Positions 55,865 to 64,000 of a stretch of 64,000 nt of DNA are shown here, piece by piece. The stretch spans positions 332,126 through 396,125 of the forward strand of contig NZ_FOKK01000003.1 in assembly GCF_900112005.1 (NCBI RefSeq). Reading direction: 5' to 3'. Source of the stretch: Algoriphagus aquimarinus (GTDB lineage Bacteria > Bacteroidota > Bacteroidia > Cytophagales > Cyclobacteriaceae). A model generated the notes under the pieces. The model ran no database searches, was not told the origin of the DNA, and saw only the letters and a program-made list of their open reading frames with translations. A program made the position numbers and the translations under genes. Each line of letters begins with the position of its first letter. The first letter of the stretch is position 1.

Positions 55865-57220
55865 ATGACTATTAAGGATCATTTTAAAACAACTTTCATT
55901 CTGGCTTTTCCAGTAGTCTTGAGCCAATTGGGCCAAGTCTTAGTTGGTGTAGCTGATAGTATGATGGTTGGCCGAATGGGGGCAGTGCCACTGGCAGCAG
56001 CTTCCCTGGGTAACAGTATATTTTTCGTAATACTCATGTTTGGAATGGGTATTTCAATGGGTATTACGCCATTAGTTTCTGTGGCTGAGGGCAAAGGTAA
56101 GTTCAAGAGAATCGGCCATTTGTTTCAGCATGGCTTATGGATCAATATTGCCACAGCTGTTCTTCTTACTGTAGTAGTCGTGGGTTTGTCTCAGGGTTTA
56201 CATTTTTTAAATCAACCCGAGGAAGTGGTGATTCTTACAATCCCTTACCTGTATATAATTACCGCATCGCTTTTACCTTTCATGATTTTCCAGTCTTTTA
56301 AACAGCTGGCAGAAGGGATTTCCCAGACAAAACAAGCGATGTACGTCACAATATTTTGTAACGTAGTCAATGTGTTTCTAAACTGGGTATTGATTTACGG
56401 TAATTTAGGTGCTCCAGAAATGGGGTTGAATGGGGCCGGAATTGCTACGCTAATCTCCAGAGTTCTGATGCCTATCATGATGGGGCTTTATGTGATGCGT
56501 TCTAAAAGATACGACGTGTTCAACCTTCAGTTAGGCTTGGGTAAACTTAGATTTTTATTACTGAATAGAATCTTGAAAATTGGTGTCCCTACAGGTTTCC
56601 AATATATTTTCGAAGTAAGTGCTTTTAGTGCTGCTGCTATCATGATGGGGTGGATAGGAGTAAATGCACTTGCTGCACATCAAATTGCTATTAATTTGGC
56701 CTCAGTTAGCTATATGATGGTTTCTGGGTTGAGTACTGCCGGAATGATACGTGTTAGTAATCAAATTGGGCGAAATAATTTCAAAACCATGCGAGAAGCA
56801 GGAATGATGGTTTTTGGAATGGCTCTGGTTTTTATGGCGATTACAGGTTTGATATTTATTCTTATGCGATCTTATCTGCCTACACTATATATAGATAATA
56901 ATGAGGTAGTTGCTATGTCTGCTTCCTTATTAATAATTGCTGGATTGTTCCAACTTTCAGATGGGATTCAGGTTGCTGGTTTGGGGGTGTTACGCGGTAT
57001 GGAAGATGTTCAGTTCCCAACAGTAATTACGCTAGTTGCATATTGGGTTATTGGTCTTCCTTTAGGATACTTCTTAGCTTTTGAATTAGGAATGGCTGAA
57101 AAGGGTATTTGGTACGGTTTATTAATTGGTCTCAGTATAACTGCTGTCGTGCTATTTTACCGCTTTCACAAGTTGAGTAATAGGATGATTGCATCCAATA
57201 AGCCGACTATCACAGCTTAG
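55865..57220 (+). CDS. MATE family efflux transporter
   Basis: 451-aa inner-membrane protein with 12 helices in two homologous halves (FPVVLSQLGQVLVGVADSMM near the N-terminus, GVPTGFQYIFEVSAFSAAAI in the second half). Such proteins export drugs or metabolites in exchange for Na+ or H+. The gene follows the Nudix gene by one base, and a 70-base gap separates it from the M24 peptidase gene. Confidence 0.93.
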   Translation: MTIKDHFKTTFILAFPVVLSQLGQVLVGVADSMMVGRMGAVPLAAASLGNSIFFVILMFGMGISMGITPLVSVAEGKGKFKRIGHLFQHGLWINIATAVLLTVVVVGLSQGLHFLNQPEEVVILTIPYLYIITASLLPFMIFQSFKQLAEGISQTKQAMYVTIFCNVVNVFLNWVLIYGNLGAPEMGLNGAGIATLISRVLMPIMMGLYVMRSKRYDVFNLQLGLGKLRFLLLNRILKIGVPTGFQYIFEVSAFSAAAIMMGWIGVNALAAHQIAINLASVSYMMVSGLSTAGMIRVSNQIGRNNFKTMREAGMMVFGMALVFMAITGLIFILMRSYLPTLYIDNNEVVAMSASLLIIAGLFQLSDGIQVAGLGVLRGMEDVQFPTVITLVAYWVIGLPLGYFLAFELGMAEKGIWYGLLIGLSITAVVLFYRFHKLSNRMIASNKPTITA

Positions 57221-57290
57221 GTATTCTCAATCCCAATCCTATTATCACTTTGCGCATTTTGTTTTATATTCAGGACTAATCCATCCTAAT

Positions 57291-58643
57291 ATGATCAAAA
57301 AGCTACTCTTCGTATTCTCTCTTATTCTAATTTCTAATCTTAGTTCTGCACAAGATTTGGCTGTCCTTACCCAACGCGAGCAAGCCGAAGTGATAGATAG
57401 TTGGTTGGAGTTCCGTATTCAGAACTTGCTACCAAGTCTGATGACTGAAACTGGAGTAGATATGTGGGTGGTAATATCCAGAGAATACAATGAAGACCCA
57501 GTGATCCGGACTATGCTTCCTGCTACATGGATGGCAGCTAGAAGGAGGACTATTCTGGTGATGTATCAGCCTTCGGCAAATGCACCAGTAGAAACATATG
57601 CTGTAGCTAGATATGATGTAGGGAAATCCTTTAAACGGGCATGGGATCCAGATTCACAGCCCGATCAGTGGAAGGCATTGATGGAATTGATTTCATCGAA
57701 GAATCCGAAGAAAATTGGTTTGAACTATGCCAAAGATTATGGGCATGCTGATGGATTGACTACGAATGAGCATCAAGTTTTTTTGGAATATTTACCTAAG
57801 AATCTACAAGCAACTGTCGTTTCAGCTCAAACATTGGCTGTTCGCTGGTTAGAAACTAGAACAGCGCCTGAAATGGCTACTTACAAGCATATTCAGGAAA
57901 TCGCACATGATATTATTTCAGAAGGATTTTCCTCAGTGGTAATTACTCCTGGAGTGACTACTACAGAAGATCTGGTCTGGTGGTATCGAGAGAAAATCAA
58001 AGCGATGAAGTTGGATACTTGGTTTCATCCATCAGTGGATATTCAACGGCCTGATCCTGCAAACAATGAGCAAAACAGAAACTTCGCGACTAAGTCTCCT
58101 AATTCAGTAATTATGCCCGGAGATTTGCTTCATGTCGATTTTGGAATCACCTATCTGAGACTTAATACCGATACGCAGGAAATGGCTTATGTATTAAAAG
58201 CTGGAGAAACAGAGGTTCCAGTCTATTTACAAAATGCATTCAAGCAAGGAAATAGAGTTCAGGATATCTTGACCTCCAATTTTGTTGCAGGAAAAACAGG
58301 AAATGAAATCCTCAGAGCTTCACGTAAAGTGTTGGATTCGGAAGGAATTCGTGGAAGTATCTATACACATCCCTTAGGCTTTTATGGGCATTCCGCAGGC
58401 CCAACTATAGGTATGTGGGATAATCAAGGCGATACACCTGGAGCTGGTGACTTTCCACTTCACGCTAATACTGGCTATGCTATAGAATTGAATGCTGTAG
58501 TTTTTGTTAAGGAATGGAACAAAGACGTGAGAATTATGCTGGAGGAAGGAGCCTTATTTGATGGTCAAAAAGTTACTTATTACAATGGTCGCCAGAAGGA
58601 GATTTTTTCTATTCCACGGGTAAATAAGCATCTAGGGTATTAA
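57291..58643 (+). CDS. Exported M24 family metallopeptidase (aminopeptidase P-like)
   Basis: 450 aa with signal peptide (MIKKLLFVFSLILISNLSSA). The frame reaches 57189, but the ATG at 57291 starts the signal peptide and is chosen. The pita-bread domain at about 190-440 has the metal ligands of this family: Asp in LLHVDFGITYLRLNTD, a second Asp 11 residues on, His in FYGHSAGPT, and Glu in AIELNAVV and LEEGALFD. Probably a periplasmic proline-type aminopeptidase. It overlaps the convergent MFS gene by 4 bases. Confidence 0.9.
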   Translation: MIKKLLFVFSLILISNLSSAQDLAVLTQREQAEVIDSWLEFRIQNLLPSLMTETGVDMWVVISREYNEDPVIRTMLPATWMAARRRTILVMYQPSANAPVETYAVARYDVGKSFKRAWDPDSQPDQWKALMELISSKNPKKIGLNYAKDYGHADGLTTNEHQVFLEYLPKNLQATVVSAQTLAVRWLETRTAPEMATYKHIQEIAHDIISEGFSSVVITPGVTTTEDLVWWYREKIKAMKLDTWFHPSVDIQRPDPANNEQNRNFATKSPNSVIMPGDLLHVDFGITYLRLNTDTQEMAYVLKAGETEVPVYLQNAFKQGNRVQDILTSNFVAGKTGNEILRASRKVLDSEGIRGSIYTHPLGFYGHSAGPTIGMWDNQGDTPGAGDFPLHANTGYAIELNAVVFVKEWNKDVRIMLEEGALFDGQKVTYYNGRQKEIFSIPRVNKHLGY

Positions 58644-59818
58644 GCAGTCTCAGCTATTCTATTTTCTCTTTTCACAAAAAGAAGGAGAATGAACGCTAGC
58701 CCAGCAAAACCCGCGCTGGTTAGGAATACCAAGCGGAAGTTGTCTGCATTATTTGCAAAAAGAAATCCTGAAGTAAGTGCTCCTATGCCTATTCCAGCTT
58801 CTAAAGCAATATACATCGTAGCTAGTGCACGTCCACGGAATTTGTCCAATGATAGATCTATGACCCATGCAGCCGTGGTAGGGCTGTACATTCCTACTGC
58901 ACATCCAAATAGAACACCCGATCCCAGTAAGGCGAATTTACTTTCAGCAAATGCAATCAAGACCATAGCGCAAACTAACGTGGCGCTGGCAGCTCGCATT
59001 ACAGGAATTCTTCCGTATCGATCCGATGTTTTGCCTGCCAAAAGCCTAATTCCTAAAGAGGAAAGAGTAAATACTCCAAAGAATAGCCCTTTGTTCTCTA
59101 TACCTAGGTGAGTAGAGAAATCTGGGATAATGGTGAGAACTACACCAAATGAAAAACAACAAAGGAAAAGAATCATAGAAGGCACAAGCACCCGTTTTTC
59201 TATAATTTCATCTCTTTTCAACTGAAACATTTTCCAGGAAATACGCTCTTTGTTAGGCAGCGTTTCTTTGAGCTTTAATAGAATCAGAATAGAAAATATA
59301 GCTGTGAAAGCTGATACATAGAAAACTGTCTGGATAGAAAAGAAAGTAGCTAGCCATCCACCGATTGCTGGGCCGGCTGCCATTCCCATAGATCCGAAAA
59401 GTGAAAACATGCCCATTGCTTCACCGCGCTTTTGATAGGGAACAATGTCTGCCACGTAGGCTGAAGCTCCAGTAGGAGTGAAGCCTGTAGAGAATCCATG
59501 AGCAAATCGTAGGAATAGGAATCCACCTACAAAACTGAGTAATGGGTATAGCATCCCAACCACGAAGCAAACGCTCGCACCGAACATCATCACTGGGATT
59601 CTACCTATTTTGTCTGCTAGTTTTCCACTAAATGGCCTAGAAAGACCCGCTGAGAGCGTAAATAGAGCGATTATAAGTCCTTTATAATCTTCTCCACCTA
59701 ATGAAGTGAGGTATTCCGGAAGCTCCGGAATGATCATATTGAAAGACGAGAAAAACAAGAACGAGCTCAGGCAGAGTAGCGAAAAATCTGCTGAAAAAAA
59801 GGATGCCCGTATTTTCAT
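58640..59818 (-). CDS. MFS transporter (DHA1-like)
   Basis: 392-aa inner-membrane protein of 12 helices with the loop 2-3 motif GKLADKIGRIPVMMFG and the matching second-half motif GKTSDRYGRIPVMRA. Typical of drug and metabolite exporters. Substrate unknown. It converges on the M24 gene. Confidence 0.9.
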   Translation of the reverse strand: MKIRASFFSADFSLLCLSSFLFFSSFNMIIPELPEYLTSLGGEDYKGLIIALFTLSAGLSRPFSGKLADKIGRIPVMMFGASVCFVVGMLYPLLSFVGGFLFLRFAHGFSTGFTPTGASAYVADIVPYQKRGEAMGMFSLFGSMGMAAGPAIGGWLATFFSIQTVFYVSAFTAIFSILILLKLKETLPNKERISWKMFQLKRDEIIEKRVLVPSMILFLCCFSFGVVLTIIPDFSTHLGIENKGLFFGVFTLSSLGIRLLAGKTSDRYGRIPVMRAASATLVCAMVLIAFAESKFALLGSGVLFGCAVGMYSPTTAAWVIDLSLDKFRGRALATMYIALEAGIGIGALTSGFLFANNADNFRLVFLTSAGFAGLAFILLLFVKRENRIAETA

Positions 59819-59835
59819 AAAAAGCTTATGTAAGG

Positions 59836-59863
59836 AAAAAGGCCAGGAATAAAACCTGGCCTT
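59836..59863 (-). terminator. Terminator after prfB
   Basis: Perfect 9-bp stem AAGGCCAGG (59839-59847) / CCTGGCCTT (59855-59863) with 7-nt loop, followed by T on the minus strand. Confidence 0.85.
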
Positions 59864-59870
59864 AAGTAAT

Positions 59871-60972
59871 TTAATCTTTCGCGACTTGCTCTTCGCTTTG
59901 CGCGAGAAGGAACGCTTTCATAAAGCTATTCAATCCGCCGTCGAGAACACCTTGTGCATCGGACGTCTCATGTCCTGATCGGTTATCCTTCACCAGTTTA
60001 TAGGGATGGAGTACATAATTTCGGATCTGCGAACCAAAATCTACTCGCATCTTGGAAGATTCGATCTTTGCGATTTCTGCATTTCTCTTTTCCAATTCCA
60101 TCTGGAACAAGCGAGATTTAAGCATTTGCATGGCTTTCTCTCTGTTGGCAAGCTGAGAACGTTCGATCTGACAGACCACCACGATTCCAGTAGGCTTGTG
60201 AGTCAATTGAACTTTGGTTTCCACCTTGTTCACGTTCTGGCCACCTGCACCACCGGATCTAGAAGTATGCAATTCCACATCAGCAGGATTGATTTCGATT
60301 TCTATCGTGTCATCCACTTCAGGATAGGCATACACAGAGGCAAAAGAGGTGTGTCTTCTTCCTCCTGAATCAAATGGAGAGATTCGAACCAAGCGGTGAA
60401 CACCCGTTTCGGATTTCAAAAATCCATAAGCTAGTGGTCCTTCAAATTCCAGTGTACAGGATTTGATCCCGGCTACTTCCCCAGGTTGCATATCCACTTC
60501 CCGAACTTTGTAGCCGTTCTTCTCACCCCACATGATATACATTCTCATGAGAATGGAGGCCCAGTCATTACTTTCTGTTCCGCCAGCTCCAGGATTGATT
60601 TCTAGTACTGCATTCAGCTGATCTTCTTCCGAAGAGAGCATTTTTTTGAGTTCTAGCTCTTGCACTTCGGCCTCAGCCTTGATGTATTCAGCTTTGATTT
60701 CTTCTTCAGAAACCTCGTCTGCGCTGTAGAACTCATACAATACTTCGAGATCCTCGATGAGTTTATTGAGAGATTCGAATGAACTAGTCCAAGTTTTACG
60801 GGCTTGAATCTGTTTCATGCTTTTTTCTGCCTCCTCTGGATTATTCCAAAAGTCTGGCTGGGCCGATACGGCCTCTAAGTCTTCTATTTCGGCAATCTTA
60901 CGATCGTAGTCAAAGATACCTCCTCAAAGCCGATGTGCGGGCTTTCAAGTCTTTCAGTTGTTCTGAAGTCAT
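59871..60972 (-). CDS. prfB: Peptide chain release factor 2, with programmed +1 frameshift
   Basis: Release factor for UAA/UGA stops. The product (about 366 aa) needs a +1 frameshift: ATG at 60972 reads 20 codons ([20 protein letters not shown]) to an in-frame TGA at 60912-60910, preceded by the Shine-Dalgarno-like AGGAGG (60924-60919) and TAT CTT TGA C, the classic autoregulatory site. After slipping, translation continues [15 protein letters not shown] to the stop at 59871. In the joined protein the SPF anticodon-mimic is at 198-200 and the peptide-release GGQ at 243-245. The shift couples synthesis to RF2 level. The inner ATG at 60818 is not the start. Confidence 0.95.
60909..60924 (-). 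promoter_or_regulatory. prfB +1 recoding site
   Basis: Minus-strand AGGAGG TAT CTT TGA C, identical in arrangement to the E. coli element: internal Shine-Dalgarno, CUU slip codon and poor-context UGA-C. Confidence 0.9.
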
Positions 60973-61038
60973 CTGTCTAGGTTAAAATTTAGGGTGCAAA
61001 AGTCCGAAAAAATATCTGTTTTTACCAGTAATCATCCA

Positions 61039-61545
61039 TTAATCCATTCGCATTTGGATTATCTGAATCTTATTTCGGCCTGTATTCTTAAATGTTTTGT
61101 AGCGTAATGGGAGCATTGCGAGCCCAGTTCCGATTAGAATCCCAGAAGCAAGTCCTACACCGCTACTAATGGAAAACTCTTGCTCGTGATATATACTATT
61201 GATAGATTCTGCGCCAAGTAATATTACTCCAGCACCAATGGTTAAAACATTCATCGCCCTTAAAGTACCATTTCTGCGGTCTTTATCTCGAATATCCACT
61301 TCTGTGATACTCTCTGGCGAGAGGATATTTTCGCTGAGGTAGATGAAATTATTATCTATGCTCTTGATTACATCCGTGACGAAGTAGTCAATTTTTGTGC
61401 TTTTGTAGGTGATGGTTTCACCAGGGTAATACCGAATTTGAGATTTTTGTTTTACTCCTCTTTTGAGAATAATGAAATCTGTCTTTTGAGCAAAGGAGGA
61501 CAGTGAGGCTGTGAAAATCAGAAAAAGGACTAGAATGCTTTTCAT
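61039..61545 (-). CDS. Exported protein of unknown function with C-terminal helical segments
   Basis: 168 aa from the ATG at 61545 (frame opens at 61563). Signal peptide to SFAQK, a beta-rich part (GVKQKSQIRYYPGETITYKS, SITEVDIRDKDRRNG), then two hydrophobic segments (LTIGAGVILLGAESI, GVGLASGILIGTGLAML) and a basic C-terminus. No known family recognised. Confidence 0.75.
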   Translation of the reverse strand: MKSILVLFLIFTASLSSFAQKTDFIILKRGVKQKSQIRYYPGETITYKSTKIDYFVTDVIKSIDNNFIYLSENILSPESITEVDIRDKDRRNGTLRAMNVLTIGAGVILLGAESINSIYHEQEFSISSGVGLASGILIGTGLAMLPLRYKTFKNTGRNKIQIIQMRMD

Positions 61546-61682
61546 GGTACTAAATAAAAACAAAATGAGGAAAGATCACGGTATGTATTCCAGAATTTTG
61601 GACAAGAAAGGATATTATTTAACTAAGATGTCTGTAAAACGAAATCTTGAGCTGATTTACATCGTGTGATGTTTATCTTTTT

Positions 61683-61708
61683 TATTTAAGATAAAATTGT
61701 CTTAAATA
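61683..61708. promoter_or_regulatory. Operator copy 1 of the Rrf2 regulator
   Basis: TATTTAAGA-N8-TCTTAAATA, a 26-base near-perfect palindrome. It ends 12 bases before the -7 element TACATTTG (61721-61728), so bound repressor would block the promoter of the Rrf2 gene. The same sequence recurs at 62195-62220. Confidence 0.75.
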
Positions 61709-61720
61709 AAAAAGATCACT

Positions 61721-61728
61721 TACATTTG
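61721..61728 (+). promoter_or_regulatory. -7 promoter element of the Rrf2 gene
   Basis: TACATTTG, exact TANNTTTG, next to the operator palindrome. No good TTTG at -33 (ATTG at 61696-61699 lies inside the palindrome). It falls inside the 5' extension of the frame (TTG at 61726), supporting the ATG at 61747. Confidence 0.5.
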
Positions 61729-61746
61729 GATAATAAACGACAAGTA

Positions 61747-62181
61747 ATGTTTTCTAAGGCCACCGAATACGGTATTAAAGCAATTATTTATATAGCCTCA
61801 CAGTCAATGCTCGAAAGACGGGTGAAGATAGGGGAGGTGGTGGAGCATATTGATTCGCCAGTGGCTTTCACAGCCAAAATTGTAGGTGCCTTGGTGAAAG
61901 TGGGTATTGTTCAATCTATCACTGGACCATATGGAGGTTTCTACATCGACAGACATCGTATGGATCAAATTAAGATGATTGACATCGTCACAGCCATTGA
62001 TGGGGATTCTATTTTCAATGGTTGTGGTCTGGGGCTTAAGGAATGTGATGATGAACAGCCTTGTCCTATGCATTATAAGTTTGTCCAAATCAGAGCTGAT
62101 CTTAAGGAAATGCTTAATTCTACAACAATTTTGGAATTAGCAGAAGGATTAAAGTCTGGTAAGTCCATTTTAATGCGCTAA
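61747..62181 (+). CDS. Rrf2 family Fe-S transcriptional regulator (NsrR/IscR-like)
   Basis: 144 aa: winged helix (MFSKATEYGIKAIIYIASQS, AFTAKIVGALVKVGIVQSIT) and the cluster-binding Cys C93-x6-C100-x5-C106 (CGLGLKECDDEQPCPMH). Rrf2 proteins with this triad bind [2Fe-2S] or [4Fe-4S] and lose repression when the cluster is attacked by NO or oxidants. The frame opens at TTG 61726 but the ATG at 61747 gives the usual MFSKATEYGI. It is flanked by two identical-type operators and followed by the NO-repair genes, so it is likely their repressor. Confidence 0.92.
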   Translation: MFSKATEYGIKAIIYIASQSMLERRVKIGEVVEHIDSPVAFTAKIVGALVKVGIVQSITGPYGGFYIDRHRMDQIKMIDIVTAIDGDSIFNGCGLGLKECDDEQPCPMHYKFVQIRADLKEMLNSTTILELAEGLKSGKSILMR

Positions 62182-62194
62182 AAAAATTTCACTC

Positions 62195-62220
62195 TATTTA
62201 AGACAAAATTATCTTAAATA
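62195..62220. promoter_or_regulatory. Operator copy 2 of the Rrf2 regulator
   Basis: TATTTAAGA-CAAAATTA-TCTTAAATA; it differs from copy 1 (middle TAAAATTG) only in two central bases. It lies 23 bases before the ATG of the next gene, so the second part of the operon also has its own controlled site. Confidence 0.75.
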
Positions 62221-62243
62221 TAAAACTACCTCATACAAGAAAT

Positions 62244-62681
62244 ATGTCCAGTGTTAAAAACCCAATTTCTCTAATCTCCACCTTTCTCTGGATAGGATTT
62301 GTTTGTGCTATCAGCTTTATGGAAGCCTGGTTGAAGTTCACTGCTCCTGGAATCACACTACCCTTGGGATTAGGGATTGGAAGATTGGTCTTTGATGCAT
62401 TGAACAAAGTAGAGTGGGTTTTTGCAATAGCAATAATAGTGAGTGGTTTTATGGTGAAAGAAAAATGGCTTTCGCTAAAAAATCTCGCATTTGCCATACC
62501 TCTTGTTCTACTGATTGTTCAAACCCTATGGACATTGCCAGCATTAGATGCTCGAGCGGAATTATACATCACAGATCAAACAGTACCTCCATCAAACCTT
62601 CATTTTTATTATGTAGCAATGGAGGTTTTCAAGGTCGCATCTCTCCTACTATTCGGAATTAAACACTTTAAATCAAACTAA
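62244..62681 (+). CDS. Four-helix membrane protein in nitrosative-stress operon
   Basis: 145 aa with four predicted helices and a conserved-looking stretch SFMEAWLKFTAPGITLPLGL near the second helix, weakly recalling the TMEM205/DUF4149 group. No known active site. It lies between the second operator and ric, and could protect the membrane or affect NO respiration, but that is only from context. Confidence 0.75.
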   Translation: MSSVKNPISLISTFLWIGFVCAISFMEAWLKFTAPGITLPLGLGIGRLVFDALNKVEWVFAIAIIVSGFMVKEKWLSLKNLAFAIPLVLLIVQTLWTLPALDARAELYITDQTVPPSNLHFYYVAMEVFKVASLLLFGIKHFKSN

Positions 62682-62683
62682 TT

Positions 62684-63412
62684 ATGACTCCTACAAGTAA
62701 CTCCATCATCGGCGAATTGGTAGCTCAAGATTACCGTTTTGCCACTGTTTTTCAGCAAAACAAAATTGACTTTTGCTGTCAAGGCAATAGAACTATCGAA
62801 GAGGCCTGTGCCAAAAAAAGCGTTAATATCGATCAGCTTATCGAAGAATTGAAAGCGGCATCTTCATCAGATGAAGCATCATCCACTGACTTTAACTCTT
62901 GGCCGCTTGACCTTTTGGCCACTTATATAGAGAAAAAGCACCATCGTTATGTAGAATCTAGAATCACTGAGATTAAGCCCATGCTTGCAAAAATCGTGAA
63001 AGTGCATGGGGATTTGCATCCTGAGCTATTGGAGGTAGAAGAGTTGTTTCTAGGGTCGGCAGGAGAACTCACTGCGCACATGAAGAAAGAAGAGTTTATT
63101 CTGTTCCCATTCGTTCAAAAAATGGTAGTAGCAGCAGCTGGAAAAAGTGAATTGACACCAAGTCATTTTGGGAGTGTAGAAAATCCAGTAGAAATGATGA
63201 AACACGAACATGAAGCTGAGGGGGAACGGTTTAGAAAAATAGCTGAGTTGACCAATGATTATACTCCGCCGGTAGGTGCTTGTACTACATATATGGTTAC
63301 CTTCTCACTATTGAAGGAATTTGAGCAGGATTTGCATTTGCATATACATCTCGAAAACAATATTTTATTTCCTAAAGCAATTGAACTGGAGAAATCCTTA
63401 GTATATGCCTAA
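62684..63412 (+). CDS. ric: Di-iron iron-sulfur cluster repair protein Ric (ScdA/YtfE)
   Basis: 242 aa repairing Fe-S clusters damaged by NO or peroxide. The N-terminal ScdA domain (SIIGELVAQDYRFATVFQQN, KIDFCCQGNRTIEEAC) is followed by a hemerythrin-like di-iron domain with HHRYVESR, the His/Glu set in MKKEEFILFPF, MMKHEHEAEG and HIHLENNILFP. It starts 2 bases after the membrane-protein gene and overlaps the hemerythrin gene by 8. Confidence 0.95.
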   Translation: MTPTSNSIIGELVAQDYRFATVFQQNKIDFCCQGNRTIEEACAKKSVNIDQLIEELKAASSSDEASSTDFNSWPLDLLATYIEKKHHRYVESRITEIKPMLAKIVKVHGDLHPELLEVEELFLGSAGELTAHMKKEEFILFPFVQKMVVAAAGKSELTPSHFGSVENPVEMMKHEHEAEGERFRKIAELTNDYTPPVGACTTYMVTFSLLKEFEQDLHLHIHLENNILFPKAIELEKSLVYA

Positions 63413-63884
63413 CCTACCAATTAAAAGACACGTAGCACTTCAACCTTTAAGCCGTGATCATCATCATGGCTTATTGTTCTGTTGGAAAATCAGATCAGGT
63501 GTAAAGCGTGGCATAGATACCAGCAGGATGGAAGCTCATGCTGCTTGGTTCTGGAATTCACATTTAAAATCTCATTTTGCGGAGGAGGAAGAACTTGTGT
63601 TTCCAATTTTGGGCAATGAAAATGAATTGATTCAACAAGCCCTAACAGAACACGCTGAGTTAAAAAAACTGTTTTCAAAGGAAGATATGGACTACGAATT
63701 CTTGAATTATCTCCAGATCGCTTTAGAGAAACATATACGATTTGAAGAGCGAATTCTTTTCAATGAAATCCAAGATGTAGCTACCCCTCAGCAATTGGCG
63801 ATGGTAGATCAACACAATGCAGCTGAGCAAGATGAACTGGAATGGGAAGATGATTATTGGAATTGGAAAAAATTAGATAAATAA
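63405..63884 (+). CDS. Hemerythrin domain protein
   Basis: 159-aa protein with a single hemerythrin-like four-helix domain: LSRDHHHGLLFCWKI, HLKSHFAEEEELVFP, HAELKKLF and HIRFEERILFNEI give the expected His/Glu metal ligands. It starts inside the end of ric (8-base overlap), so they are translated together. It probably stores or senses O2/NO in the same stress response. Confidence 0.92.
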   Translation: MPNLPIKRHVALQPLSRDHHHGLLFCWKIRSGVKRGIDTSRMEAHAAWFWNSHLKSHFAEEEELVFPILGNENELIQQALTEHAELKKLFSKEDMDYEFLNYLQIALEKHIRFEERILFNEIQDVATPQQLAMVDQHNAAEQDELEWEDDYWNWKKLDK

Positions 63885-64000
63885 TGTGAATATGATAGGA
63901 GTGAGATTAAAGAATATGACTATTCGTAATGTTGCACGTAAGGATAAACAGAAGCTATAATTAGTCTATTGAATAGCTGTTTACCAAAATATCTTCTGTT

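Noticed and set aside
63922..63959. Short plus-strand frame of about 22 codons near the window end as a new gene
   Set aside because: Too short, no family resemblance and no downstream sequence to judge.
1..64000. Insertion sequences, prophage, CRISPR arrays or toxin-antitoxin loci
   Set aside because: No transposase, integrase, Cas, phage structural or toxin-antitoxin pair was recognised, and no regular direct-repeat/spacer array was seen.

Overview
The window reads as chromosome of a member of the Bacteroidota, most likely the Cytophagales and probably a marine Cyclobacteriaceae relative. The evidence is the C-terminal type IX secretion sorting domains on two large surface proteins, promoters of the Bacteroidota type (-7 TANNTTTG), few clear Shine-Dalgarno sequences, and genes typical of that group: a RibBA fusion, FeoB with a tiny Cys-rich partner, an SLC45-type sugar porter and a PE-LIG-POL type LigD. 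No insertion sequence, phage gene, CRISPR array or rRNA was seen. Most of the window is housekeeping, with one accessory polysaccharide cluster.

Layout. 1-2476: tail of a probable Ku gene overlapping ligD (non-homologous end joining). 2.9-6.9 kb: large catalase, a membrane protein and an M23 peptidase lipoprotein. 7.4-13.9 kb: an algal-polysaccharide island with a GH117 lipoprotein, a sulfatase fused to a GH78 rhamnosidase, and a secreted nucleoside-hydrolase-like protein. 14.3-16.2 kb: tRNA(CAT) on the minus strand, then a HAD phosphatase and a site-2-type protease. 16.4-23.8 kb, minus strand: rhodanese, T9SS surface protein, PASTA protein, M43 protease, NifU-like protein and Mrp. 24-30.8 kb, plus strand: dnaG, ribBA, a secreted protein, surE and a TPR histidine kinase. 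30.8-36.7 kb, minus strand: substrate-binding-fold protein, sugar porter, GH31 glucosidase and LacI regulator. 37-40 kb: fba, a repeat cluster, pfkA and mgsA. 40-47 kb: oligopeptidase B, mscL, an ECF sigma operon, a universal stress protein, a candidate structured ncRNA and a flippase. 47-52.6 kb: feoA-feoB and a 38-aa Cys-rich gene, a Crp/Fnr regulator, a universal stress protein and a TauE exporter. 52.6-61.6 kb: membrane, TPR, Lrp, Nudix, MATE, M24 and MFS genes, and prfB with its programmed +1 frameshift. 61.7-64 kb: a nitrosative-stress operon (Rrf2 Fe-S regulator, membrane protein, Ric/ScdA, hemerythrin) carrying two copies of one palindromic operator.

How the genes work together. The GH117, sulfatase-GH78 and hydrolase genes look like part of a red/green algal polysaccharide utilisation set, although no SusC/SusD pair lies in the window. 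The LacI-GH31-SLC45 group is an alpha-glucoside utilisation unit with a LacI-type CAAACGTTTG palindrome ahead of GH31. Fba, PfkA and MgsA sit together as a glycolysis and methylglyoxal-bypass group. The Rrf2 operon would sense NO through a [2Fe-2S] cluster and switch on di-iron repair and hemerythrin proteins.

The least explained items are the self-contained RNA candidate at 45420-45617, which has its own promoter, 5'/3' closing stem and T-tract; the 111-bp degenerate tandem repeat at 38.2-38.5 kb; the duplicated Rrf2 operator; and the altered metal motif in the nucleoside-hydrolase-like protein.
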